The position numbers and the translations under genes were made by a program. A stretch of 64,000 nucleotides of DNA from Montifringilla adamsi. Taxonomy: Eukaryota; Chordata; Aves; Passeriformes; Passeridae. Of this stretch, positions 49,286 to 62,000 are shown piece after piece. The notes under the pieces were generated by a model, which saw only the letters and a program-made list of their open reading frames with translations, was not told the DNA's origin and made no database searches. The stretch is from contig JAGGNK010013003.1 in assembly GCA_017590115.1 (NCBI GenBank), forward strand, positions 310,001 through 374,000. The letters run 5' to 3'. Numbering within the stretch: the stretch's first letter is position 1; every line of letters starts with the position of its first letter.

Positions 49286-52200
49286 AGCAAGTCTGATTTA
49301 TCACGTCTGAGTGGCAGACTCTGGGTATTTTCCAATTTTGATGCTGTGGAAACATGGTGAGCTCCTGCAGTTCTCCCATTTGCACCGTTTAGTGGCAACT
49401 GCCTGCACACCACTCACAGCATTTTCAAGGCTATAAAGAGGCTTCCAGCAAGCTTGCAGAGCTCTCTAGGAAATGATGGCTGGTGTTGTTTTTCCTTTTT
49501 TTTTTTCCTTTCTCTTTTTTAATTATAATTTTGCACTGCTGACTCAACTCTGCTGTTCACTGGCAGTTTGGCCAACACATCCTTTCAGAGGCAAGAATGA
49601 GTCTTGCTTGTGCGCGCATCCTTGCAAGCAAATGACACTGACCCTGCCCACAACAGCACAGAGTGACAAAAAAAGCACATCGTTCAAGCAAGGGGCCGAC
49701 AAGCAATGACACAGAAATATGTCATACATAATTCTGCCTAACTGTTAATACAGCTGCCTCTCCTTTCTCTTCTTGTTACTCCTTCATATGATAAGCAGAT
49801 AAGCAGAGAGAAACCATTTGAGATGGCAGAGCAGATGAACAGGAGAAAAAGCAGATAGAGAGAGACAAACTGGCCAATATCAGTTGGGGTACTTTTTGTA
49901 TCAATTTCAGCTGCAGTCAGCTCTGGATTGGGTCAGCAGATGATGGGGGTTACTGAGGGGAAAAAAAACAGACATTGCACCAAAGTGCTGCCAATAATTT
50001 GGTAATCTAAACTGTATCTGATTGTAAATTACTCTATTAAAAAAGCAATAGGCTGCAGCAAAACCTTTCTTTTTCTTAAGAGCTACTGGTGCTAGTTAGT
50101 AACAAACCGCCAAAGTTTATTAACAGAAAGCAACCCCAAAATCTTTGTGTGTTAGGTTGAGTGGACTGCAGCAGCCCTAGAATAAATATTGGTGCCTTCA
50201 CAAAAGAAGGCATTTACTGTCTTCTGCCTCTTGTGCAGATTTTTTGTATGTCTGTTTCCCTAGGGTAGCTGTGAGAGGAGAGATAGAAGGAAGGCCAAGA
50301 AGAGAAGGTAGTAATAATTTTCTTAGGTTTGATCACCTCTGAGAAAATGCAGGACCAGTTTTGGTCTTGCTGTTTTATGGGTCTCAAAAGCCTGATGGGT
50401 GGCAATGGACGTAGAAGCAGCTCCTTCATTTAGGACTGCAAGAGAAATTGATGATGCAGAGGTTTTTGTGCACAAGGCTGGATGCAAAGTCAAGAGTGCC
50501 ATGCATGAGAGAAACAGGCAGTGAGGAGGGCTGAACAGAGGATTCTTTGCACTGAAAGTACTGGAGTTATTATGCTCTAAGTTCTGCATTTATTGTCTGC
50601 TGGCTTCAAAGCAGCAATGTACGATAGAATCTGACCCTAAATGGATGTAGTTGTCAGAATCAACAATAGGAAGCACAGATAGAAAGATATATGATATCTT
50701 CTCTACAATCCTGCCTCTGGTAATAGTTACTGCTAGAACTGAGAACTCCTTCAGAGGAGGGAGGGAAACTGTATTTCTTCCAATACCTCTGCTAACAGCT
50801 CTGTTGTTTTTTAAATTCTAAGAAAGGACCAACTATGTAGGTGGGAAGTAATCACACAAAAACCCCCAATACTGCTATTCTCCAGGGGTTTTCCCTGACC
50901 TTCTAACTGTTTTAGCCAAGTACAGATAAGATCTATGCCCTGAACACTAATGCAGACAGTGGCCCCAGACAGACAGACTCAGATCTGGACAGAGCTGCTT
51001 GGATAAGAGAAAAGGTCACCTACCATGGCCTATGTGGCCCCTGACTGCTCTGCTAATACCAGATGCAGAGATGGCATCTGGAAGACCAACTTATGGCCAC
51101 AGGCAACTGAAATTAGAACAATTAGCACAAGTAGACAGAATGTGGAGATCCTTGTATCTTCCAATTTCTCCTCACCAGGCTGGAGTTGAACAGGCATCTA
51201 CTTCTGAAAAGCTAAATATCCTGTGATTCCTTCTCTGAGTTTTGTAAATAGCTCTGTGCATGTTACTGCAAGTCCATTCACATCAACCCTGGGGCTGTGG
51301 CTGCCATGCATTGCTTTAAGGATACAGGTCCAAATTTCACATATAAAACAATGGTGTTTGGATCAGAAATGCTGATCCTCCTCTTTTTTTAGTTGCCCTG
51401 ACCTTGAGGATGATGGCTTAGAATAGCTGAAATATTTAAAAACTCCACCAAGCGCTGTGCTGACAAAACAGTGATCTGTATGTGCTCTGTACTTCTGGCT
51501 AATCTCAGCACAGAGTTCAGATGCTGAATGAATCTTCTTTTCTCTCATCATTCAGTGTATTAACTCGAGGTCATGCTCCATTGACACTTGCAAACAGCAC
51601 CCACCTCTGTCAGTCACAGCCACACTTAGAAAGAGTCTGAAAGGAATTAACTCTGTCTAATAAACATCCCTGGCTTGCACACAGACCCTCAGGATGGGAG
51701 TGATTGAGTGATTGCAAACTGGGACTGATGGCAAACTCTTGGAGGAGGGAGTAGGGTTTAGCCTACAGAAATGGAAATGCTTCCATTTGCAATGGTATCA
51801 CAAATGCATAATGTCACAGATATTTCACTTATGGCTTGTTTTCAGACATCTACAAAATCCAGTAGTCATGGCAAAGCCAGCTGCCTTTCTTGTCTGTGGT
51901 TACAGTTAAAAGACACCAAATGACACTTTGCCGCCCTGTGATCCAAAGCACAGTACCCTGAATCACTTCAGGAGAAAGAAGCGGCGAAAGGATTTAGTTC
52001 AAAGCTGTAAGAAAATGGAGAGAGCAGACCAATACCAGCAGTGAAAGAACTTTATTTCTTAAAGGAAAATTAATTCAGCAGCAATAAATAAAGGTGCTGC
52101 TCACAAGAAAAAACTCATATTGCTGATGTGCAACATCACATAAATGTGAGGTTAGGAGATGTGAGAACATCTGTGCAAGTGTTATCTAAGGGCAGATCAA

Positions 52201-53959
52201 TTCTTCTCCTTTCCTCTTTTTTTCTTTCTTTCCCATTTCATTCCAGAAGCTTCAGGAAACTTCTTCCTCTGGTGCCAAACTAGCTATTTTGGGAGTGGGA
52301 GCAATAATTTATATTCTCATCCCAGAATCAGCAGGTACTTTACTGAAAGTTTGATAAGGCCTTACTGTGTATGTGTTGTAGGAAAAAAAAATGTTTGTAT
52401 TTTATGCTCCAACAAGAAACTGAGACTGTGGGAAGAGCTACTGAAGATCCCCATAGGCAATAGTCCAACCTAGGATAGGAACTTAGTACTTCTACCTTTT
52501 GTACTCTTCTCCCTAAATAATGCTTTTTCATTAATGAGAAAAGCTATCCAGGGCAAAAAGGTTAGGAGTATTCCATCCCAAAAAGGAACACTTGGATGCT
52601 CTGGTTTTTTTTGCCTCCCCTTGTGGCCAGAATATGTTTACAAGGGTGGATGGAAGGAAGTGACCAACTCTTCTGTCTTATTAATGTTATTTATTTGTCT
52701 ATAAGGCTATTAAGAACTGTCTTAGAAAAATATTAAAGCTGAGTCATATACCAATAAAAACAGACAAATTCACTCTGGCAGCTGCAATAGTGAATTTAGC
52801 TTACTTTTGCTGTGCCTCAGCAGTGTGGCATATGGTTCTATGGTGATTTCATTTCATTTCAGACTTTCTTTTTGACATAAGATGAAGTCTAATAATATCT
52901 CAAATGGAGTTACAGGAAGAGCAAAGGCAACTCTTTTTATTATAAACAAGGAACTCTCTGCATCTTCCTGCCACATGTAAAGGCACCTATGACTCTTGCT
53001 AGAGAAGTGAAGAGCTTTCTAAATGTTTAAATTCGATCTATGTAAAGACCTCCTCATCTCTAATGTGCACAGGCAAGCAAGAAGTGGTTCAAGCAGATGT
53101 TGTGTGTAGATCTCCTCCTGCCACTGTTTTGATCAAAAGCTATGGGTGTGAAAAACACTGGTGCTGCCTCAATTATCCTATTTATCAGCAAGATACAGCC
53201 TATGATTGATTACTATGAGATTCCAATATGAAACGTGATATGTTAAACATGCTAAGCAGGTGATAGGATATTTGCTGACTGAAATCACGAGTTAAAAGAT
53301 TATCTTTTTCTTTTGACAAAATATGCCAATTTTTGAGGCCTCAGATAGCAAAAAGAATGGTGATTTTTAGCAGCCAGTATGCAAACTATTAAATGGCACA
53401 GTGTTCCTATGGATCCTGAAAATGGAGATGTTGATTGTTTCAGTAAGAGCACAATACTGACTCTCTGACTATGATTAAGTTGCTATTGCTCAGTTGGGGT
53501 GTTGTTCACAGTAATCTGGGTCTTGCTCATGCTGACTCACATCTCCTGCATTCTTAGCAGGGATTTGTGTTTGTTACCATTCTGGCCTCCAAGGTACTGA
53601 GCCTCCTGTATCTTGATGAGTGTGGGAGGCCTGGGATCAAACATCAGGGAGCAGGAGCAGCTACTGTTAGAGTTTCCTGATGTGAAAATGTCAGAACTAT
53701 GCCCAGGTTTTGGGATCCAGCATGGATTTTTCCTCTTGAGGGGAGGGCAATGGGAGGAAGCCAGAATGTGAGTCAGAAAGGTACAACATTGTACTTAGAA
53801 AAGGATGGCCTTTTCAGTTAGTTTTGTTGTTCTATTTAACTGCTCTGCATCCTATTTTATATAATCACAGGGAACCAACCAGGCCTTGGCCATCAAGGAT
53901 GGCAGAAAGGGAACACCTGTGGAAGTGACGTAAGCAGGTTTTAACAAGATGGCGTGGTG
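49286..53959. other. Gene-free stretch
   Basis: T-rich low-complexity sequence just after 49490, otherwise unique AT-rich DNA; no gene or repeat recognised. Confidence 0.55.
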
Positions 53960-54562
53960 GGTGACTCCACAACCTCCATGGGCAGCACTTCCAATGCTTA
54001 ACCCCCCTTTGAGTGGAAGAATTCTCCCTGATATACAAAGGGAACCTCTCCTGGTACACCTTGAGGCCATTTCCACTGGTTGCCAGGGAGAAGAGACTAA
54101 CACCTACCTGGCTACAACCTCCTTTCAGGTGGTTGTGGAGAGTGATAAGGTCCCACCCCTGAGTCTTTTTTTTTTTCCAGGCTAAACACCCTCAGCTCCC
54201 TCAGCTTCTCCTCATAGGACTTGTTCTCCAGACTCTTCCCCAGCTCCACTTGCCTTTCTCTGGAGACTCTCCAGAACCCAAATGTCTTTCTTGTAGTGAG
54301 GGGCCAAGAACTCAACACAGGATTTGAGATGTGGCCTCACCAGTTCCAAGTACAGAGGGACAACCACTGCCCTGGTCCCGCTGGCCACATTCTTGCTGAT
54401 CCAGGGCAGGATGTCATTGGCTTTCTTGGCCACCTGGGCACACGCTGGCTCATGTTCAGTGCTGTCAACCAGCACCCCCAGGTCCTTTTCTGCTGGGCAG
54501 TTTTTCAGCCACTCTGCCCCCAGCCTGTCATGCTGAACACGGTTGTTGTGACTAAAATACTG
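53960..54562 (-). mobile_element. CR1 LINE, reverse orientation, 5'-truncated
   Basis: Reverse-strand translation gives the CR1 reverse-transcriptase C-terminal region: AEKDLGVLVDS, then AQVAKKANDILPWISKNVAS and VPLYLELVRPHLKSCVEF. On the plus strand the tail is equally typical (GAGGCCATTTCCACTGGTTG, CTACAACCTCCTTTCAGGT, CTCCTCATAGGACTTG). A T11 insertion near 54168 and other small indels disrupt the frame, so it is dead. Orientation is 3' end left, 5' truncation right. Confidence 0.93.
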
Positions 54563-57500
54563 AAGTATGGTGAATGGAGCCAGACAAAGAGATGTCTGTT
54601 TGCAGGAGGTGAACGAAAAAAATGTGACAGCAGAGCACAGAAGATTAAACAAGTCATTAAGAGTATGTAAAAGTGATGTGTGTGGGGTGATGGGGTTTTC
54701 TACCACTCTGCATGCCTCTTACTGCAACTGAACAACACTGGCCCTGAGTTACAAAATTTCATAGGACATGTAAAATTCTAATCCTGAGTCCTCTGGCCTC
54801 ATTATTGTCTCCGTTGTAAGGGCCCCATCTGCACCTCATCAAAGTCCTCATAAATTTCTGAATAGGTTTGGGATAGATGACTAGATTATTACTCTAATTT
54901 ATCCACATATACTATCAGTAGTTACCTACTTGTTCTTTTAATTAGGCTAAAATTTGCCAAAGCATATGAAAAATTGCTTATCCCACTGAAAACAACTGAG
55001 AGCTCACAGCCCATTCTTCAACTTTTGCATAAATATTTTTATTGTATATTTTTATGTTCTGCATTAAAAGTGTGTCACTGGGGACATGTGCTGATTGTGA
55101 ATGCTGTACTTCCCACCAGCACCTGCTTCTTGAGCAGGCTAAATGTGGAAACATATTGTAATAGCTGAGCTGTGCAGACAGTTTATTCTCTGTTCTGCAG
55201 CAGCATGGGTAAAGCAGGAAAATTTGTATCTGTCTGAGTTGACCCAGAGGGAAATCTGACCAAGAGGCTTTAGCTTTGAACTGAATTCAGTTGTGTGTTG
55301 CAGGGAGACCTTGTTTGTTTTAGCTTCTGAAAAGTAAGTGTGACTGAATTTAGCCTTGAAAGATCCCACGGGGATGAAAAATAAAAGGATTTATATTGGA
55401 AAATGTCAAAATCAAAACTAGCAATTTCCTCCTCACTCTTTTCTCTTTTTTCCCCCCTTTTTTGCCAGTCATGAATGATTGTCCCAAATGCATTCAGACT
55501 TCCCTGGTTATGCCTGGGTTATGCCATGGTATTGCATTCTTCTGTAAATCAGCTCCTCATCCCAGGTTTGTGGCTTGCCTATTGAGGATGGCTCTAGAGC
55601 AGTACAGCATATGCTGGAGGGAGAGGAGTGTGGAAATCCTGTACCAGCAGCAGTCCCTGCCTGTGTGACATTGCAATGCTGAGGGCAAAGGAAGAAAAGT
55701 CAAACCCTGGTAGAGGTGGGATAAAACTGCTTAGAAACCCTCAGCTATGGGCTGTCTTTTTGACCTGCTGGTCCATCAAGCAGGCTTGTCTAATTTATTA
55801 GGAAAAAAGAGGTGAATTAATTGGACTTAAATTCTTGGATGCTGAAATTGACCTAATGTTTGTGCAACAGCTTTCCTTCTGCACATGATATACAAAGAAA
55901 TGCCATATTCTCCCAATTCCAAAATCCTTGCAGAGTTCCAGTTGTGTTTATCCCGGCAGAGCCCATGCTGTCAGCATGCTTAGGTTTTGCTGCCATTAAT
56001 CCTTTCAAGCCTAGCAAAAAGGCATTGCATATTTGAAGTCCATTTCTCTGAAACTGCCTCAGCCAGAGGCTGAGTGTGTTTGCCAGCTGATCGCAGATCC
56101 ACCGAGGCAGCCATTGATCGAGCCAGCATCTCCTCTCCTCAGGATGCTCTCAGTGAAGAAACTTTTCAGTGAAGGACAAGGTTTAAATAAGCCTTGCTAT
56201 AGGAAGTGCAAAAGGAGGGTAAATTCCCTTTCTTTTCATCACACACTTATTTATTCCATCATCTTACTTTGGATATTACTGTGGTTATCATATCAAATAC
56301 AGGCATAACTGAGAATATGCTGGAAGGAAGCAGCTCTGCTGGAAATAAGTTGGTTTCCATCTGTACTCTTTCAGAAGTGGTCTCTTTTCCCCACTTCTTT
56401 TGAACGGGCTAATTTAAACACACTGACCACTCATGCCACAGATATTTTTTTAGACTTACCCATCTTAGAAGGAATTTTTTTGTAAACAAAGCTAAAGCAA
56501 GATTTCTGTGAATTGGAGGAGGTCCCCTTTTCAAAGTCAAATTAGTGAAGAATATAGGAACAATATTAAATGCTTTTATGTAAAAATAATTCCTGATGGT
56601 TATTCCAGTGAACTATGGCTATTAGAATTGATATTGGAATCACTGTGCAGACTGATACCTCTGCACTGAGACCATCTCCACAAAGATAGTATGGGATAAC
56701 CTCACACTCTTCCTTTTGTCCAGTTCCCATCTCTTCTCACAGCAAAATTCCTCCTTGAAGGGAGAAAGTTCATTCTTAGTGGTCTGTGGAGTGAGAGCAA
56801 ATTTTACTTGTGATATTCTGGACAAACAATACCTTAAATGGATTGAAAACCACCACTTCACATATTGCTCAATTTTTCACAACTCTAAGACTATAACAAA
56901 GACATTAGATCATGACCCATGTAGCTCTATGTTCATTACACACATAGCCATGGGGCAGATTCTTTCATCTGCCAGATCTGGCATCTTTCATTGTCAGATT
57001 GTTCTTTTGTTGGGAGGGAGGCCAGAATTGCTTTAGTTCTGATGTTGTATATTCACAGAAAAATGTATGTTGAATTATGAATTTAACAAATAAAAAGAAT
57101 AGGAAAAAAGCATAGGTGTTTTAATTGGCTGCATCACACTCCCAAACAGCAACAGATATCACAAAATTACAGCATATCAGGATGGACATTCTTATCAAAA
57201 GCAAAATTGACCAATTAAGCCACCAAAACCAATTTTTTTAAAGTGTTCAGACCAAGCAAGAACTGCCCATCTCAATTCACTATTTGTGACAGCCCCGCTG
57301 TGACATCTGGGTGTGGCTTTGGCAATAACCTCTAGAAAAAGATACAATGCTTGGACACTTCAGAGAGCTGCACCGTGCAGAGGGCAGAACAGAAACATTT
57401 GGGAAATGCTCCCATCACTACCCATGGTTTCACGTCTCTGCAGAACCCTTCTGTTGTACGTGAGCTGAAATCATACTTCAAACATACATCAGCACCTTTC

Positions 57501-58273
57501 CATTCATTAAGGTACTTATGTAGGGGTAGGATCTGCACTTGAGTCTACCTTGAGGGTGTAATTGTGTGTTGCTAATGTAATGGCTAGAGCTGGTGATCCA
57601 AACGGCAGCATATGAAAGGTCAATGTGCAGAATGCAAGGTTGTGCAGAGCAATTGGAGGAAGAATGGAGTCTGATTTAACAGAGGAAGAAGGAAGAGGGA
57701 GGGCAAGGGCAGGGAATGAGAGAGTGATAAGATGACTTCTAAAAATGGGCCCTGCAGAGGTGAAAACAAAAGCATTAACTCCATCAGTTATATCCAATGA
57801 ATGTATTGAAAGGAAAGATTATAGACAAAGGAAGAAAGACACAAAACCCAGGAACAGAGCTGGCCATTTCAATTATGTGCATGCAGATTTCAGAGGAGCT
57901 GTTTCCACATATATAATCATCATCATCATCATTGTATACATTATGTGTATGTCCTCTTGGATGCTCTTAAAATATCATAGGCAATGGTATGCCTTAAAAG
58001 GCAAGTCACACTATAATATTCTGATCTTATATACCCTAGTGAATGTCCAAAAGTGGTTTCTACCCAGAGTCTGCATGGCACAAATGAAAGCAAGACTTAA
58101 TTCCTACATTTGTGTCATGTTTGCTGCCATACTTTGCATTTTCTAATGTGCCATCTGACAAACCCATGTGAATCTCAATTCTTCTGACAATCAGAAAATG
58201 TCAGAACCCAGTGCAACATTATTATAGGGGTTTATTTATTTCCTACATAATAAAAAAAGTAGCACAACTTAAA
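54563..58273. other. Gene-free stretch between the two CR1 copies
   Basis: Unique DNA with a short ATC-triplet repeat at about 57918-57932. The 133-codon plus-strand frame at 57745-58146 has no recognisable domain. Confidence 0.55.
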
Positions 58274-58291
58274 CAACAACAACAACAACAA
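58274..58291. repeat. (AAC)n microsatellite
   Basis: Six AAC triplets followed by an A-run, directly in front of the CR1 copy that begins near 58295. Confidence 0.85.
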
Positions 58292-58294
58292 AAA

Positions 58295-59037
58295 AATCAG
58301 GCTAATGAGATTCAACAAGTCCAAGTGCAAGATGCTGCACCTTAGGTTAGAGGCAATCCCAGACATGAGGACAGACAGGGAGAAGAACTCTTTGAGAGCA
58401 GCCGGCAGAGAAGGACTCGGGGGCTTTTGTAGATGAGAAGCTGGACAGGAGTCAGCAGTGTGTACTCCCAGTCCAGAAAGACAAACTCATCCTGGAAGGT
58501 GATTCTGCTCATGTGACCCCACCGGGAGTGCTGCATGAAGACCTGGGGTCCTCCACACAAGATGTGAACCTGCAGGAATGGGTCCAGAGGAGGGCCAGGA
58601 GGATGGCTGGAGGGCTGGATCACTTTTTCTATGAGGACAGGCTGAGAGAATTGACGTTGTTCAGTCTGGAAAAGACCAAGCTCCAGGGAGGCCTCACTGT
58701 GACCTTCCCCTGCTTAAAGGGGGCTTATAAAAAAGTGAGTGAGAAATTTTTATATGCACAGATAATGATAGGACATGAGGGAACAACTTTAAACTAAAAG
58801 AGGAGAGATTTATGTTAGATGTTAGGAAGAAATTGTTTACTGTGAGCATGATGAGATACTGGTTCAGGTTTCTCAGAGAAGCTGTGGATGCCCCATCCCT
58901 AGAAGAGCTCAAGGCCAGGTTGAATGGGGCTTTTAGCAACCTGGTCTAGTGGTTTGCATCCCTGCTTATGGCAGGGAAGTTGGAACTGGTTGATCTTTAA
59001 GGTCTCTTCCAAAGGCCATTCTATGACTCTATGATTA
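58295..59037 (+). mobile_element. CR1 LINE, plus orientation, with intact 3' tail
   Basis: The element starts with GATTCAACAAGTCCAAGTGC and runs through GGAGGGCCAGGAGGATGGCT, the 'rqRArRMAGGLDHF' RT C-terminal segment, TATGAGGACAGGCTGAGAGA, and the 3' untranslated region (TGGATGCCCCATCCCTAGAA). It ends in the CR1 hallmark CCATTCTATGACTCTATGAT. Frames are broken, with an insertion near 58735-58790. The 3' octamer-like tail shows the right boundary precisely. Confidence 0.95.
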
Positions 59038-62000
59038 ATTTTCTAGTGATCACTTTCGTGCTTCTATCACTGGTTTGAGATGCTGTCATTCACTTTATGT
59101 AAAATGGCTTGGACATGCTTATAAGGTTTATTTCAGTTTCTGATTAAATATTTCAGTTGGCACATAGCTCTTATCCCCATAGTATTTGGATGAGTACATC
59201 ACTTGTTTAGGGCCAACTCCAGTGGAATTAAGAATTTAAATCTCATTAAAATTATGCAACCACAAAACCAAAAAAGGATCATTTATTTTCTTTGTTGGTT
59301 GTTCCCTTGCTTTTCTATAGATGTAAAACCTCAAATTTGGAAAAGAAAAACTCTATCCAACAGTATTAACCTGATACAATGACAGCTGTTACTTTATACA
59401 GTCACAAGTCCGTGTGTTGTGTGCTCCAAATTGACTCGAGTTCTGTATCCTTGCAATGAGACAAAGGAGTGCCACAGGTCCATGACAGTGATAATACCAT
59501 AACCAAGGAATAGGCAGGAAAAAGAGAAATACAACTTTGACACTCTCTCCTCCGGGATGACTCTCCAAATCATGTCGATTTCCAGTTACAAATGGCCTGA
59601 AAACAATGTTACCACACTGGTTTATGTCAGATGAAGATCTGGTCTAGTGTATTACCCGGCATTTCATTGCTACCAGACCCTGCCATGGCCTCAAAAGGGC
59701 TGGCAGGAGGTGTTTTCACAGACATGGAGTTTTCTGAAGCACTCTGAGTTTCCGCGGGTCACAGTTTTAAGTGCTGCTGCATAAACCTGTGTCTCAGGAG
59801 GGAGCCAATTCACAGCAATTATATGGAAATCAAGGTAGAGATGTCAAGCTAAATTCTTGGCATGCCTTGATCAAATGGAAGTAGTTCTCAGAAAGCTCTT
59901 CACAGAAATTTCCTTCACAGTTCCATTGTTGTGGTTTCCAGTTAGGGAATTTGATCTTGGAAGAGGCTGTTGCTACAGTGATTCCTAAGGAGTGTTCCAG
60001 GAAATATGGGCTGCATATGTGTTCAGAGGGATCACAGGCCACCTTGGGGGTCCATCACCTGGGAGGGTGGACCGGTCTGTCCTCTCACAGCCAGAGACCC
60101 GATGCTCATGACCATCTATTCATTGTATTTTCTTCATGTGCCTCATCTGATGGTCAGCTTTACTGAAGTCTGTTCCAAACACTCAGCCAGAGTGCACAGC
60201 TGTCAATTCTATTACAAAGTTACCTTTTTATGTGTAAGAACAATTTCTGACCAAAAATATGTGTGGCTTGGATCCATTAAGAGGTCCAGTTAACCCTCCT
60301 TGCTTTTAAATATCTGACAGGTGAAGTTGGCAGAGCAGAGTGTTCAACTGGGCTCTCCTTACAGCTCCTCATTTTCCAGGGGGATGTTTCTTGCATGCAC
60401 CAAGATTGTTTTTAAGGATCAGAGAAAGCATGAAAAGTATTTTTCAAAGCAAACAAATGAAACAAATTCTGACTGGTCTCTTTATCCTTTATCTGGAAGA
60501 CACTTCTTCTAAGGGAATCTCATCCAAAAGAGAGTAATCATAGCTGTGACACTGAGAGCAAAACAACAAGCAATTTCCTGTACTTTTGTCTTTCTCATTT
60601 TCCACAAGTGCAAATAGCTTCAAATACTTCCTCAAAGTTTGATGAGTTCCACAGTGGGGCCAGTGATTAACTGCAAGGGAAATTTTTACTTTGCCCCTTG
60701 AACTTCTGCTGTTTTGGTAACCACTGAGCCATTCCACAGCAGCACTGCACATCAGTCCTAACTAATCACCTGGATGGAAACACAAGGGGAAAGAAAGAGG
60801 TGGTGGCAGGAACAGTCCAGCCAAAACACTGCAGATGAAAGACTTCCCATGTGGCCCTTGAGTGTTGTGCGTTGAGTCATGCTCTGAACACCAGAGCATG
60901 AGTAAGAAAGCTCAGCCCCCTCTAAAGCTTGGTTTTATTGATGGGCTGACATCAGTTCCTGTTGCCAGCCAAGCTCCCCTGAGCTGAGTCTCTGTGACTT
61001 CCTCTACACTGGTCCTCTCTGCCAAAATAGGTATTCTCACCCACCTGCAGCCAGGGCCAGCCAGAGCCACAGTGACTCAACAGACCAAGGAAAGGGGCAT
61101 GCAGGATTTCTGCCTCATCTTCTCATACAGCATTGCCATAATATGGAAATAAAGACTGACTTCAGGAGCAGTGGAGGAAGAGGAAAGGAAGGTTTTATGT
61201 GTGCTGGCCCCAGTTTTCATGCTGAACTTGTACTGCTGGTCAAGGGCCTTTATCTGAGAGGCCTGGTGCTGACTGGTAAACTGGTTCAGGTAACTTGAGA
61301 AGGACTATGATATAAAATACCTTTAGAAGGTTTTCAAAGGAGGTGGATTCCTGGTGAAGTACATGGGATATTGGGCAGTGGGTGCCCTGACACTCATAGC
61401 AGGTTGCAGGTTGGCTGGAGGGAGGAGGCAGACACTGGCCCAAGGTGTGGTTTTCCTATCAAGCCCTGGGTGCTGCTGCTCTGCACCAGGTGGATCTCCC
61501 ATTCAGATGAAAAGCAGCCAGTCCACTTTACATATGGAAACCACATTTTCTAGGCATGTTGGCAGAAGCAACCCTTGGCTCATTTGATAATGTTCCTGTT
61601 AAGAAGGTGACTGTTTTTCATCAGAGAGTTAGCATTTCTTCAGTCAGTGTAGAAAGAAGACCACCTACCTAGTCTGTACTAATTTATGCTGCTCTACATG
61701 ACACCTTTTTCAACAAACTCCACTGGGAAAGAATAGCAAATTCAGTCAGTAGTTGGGAGTAAGAGTGAGAAAGGACGGCAAGATTCACAAACCAAAGAGA
61801 GGGCAGTGTTTCCTGAATAGTTTATTCCCTTGACTTTATTTGCTGAGAGCAAATGTAAAGTGAGGGAAAGGTGATGAGGCCAAATAGACAGGGGTCTACT
61901 GAGTGCCAGCGGGACAGCAGCAGGTGCTGCAGGCACTCTTCCAGCTTTCTTGACAGCTCTGGGGCCTTAACAAGGGGACCCTGGAGTAAAAACAGCATTG

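Noticed and set aside
54212..54706. 164-codon reverse frame as a host gene
   Set aside because: Its residues match the CR1 reverse-transcriptase C-terminus. The opposite 149-codon frame is its antisense shadow.
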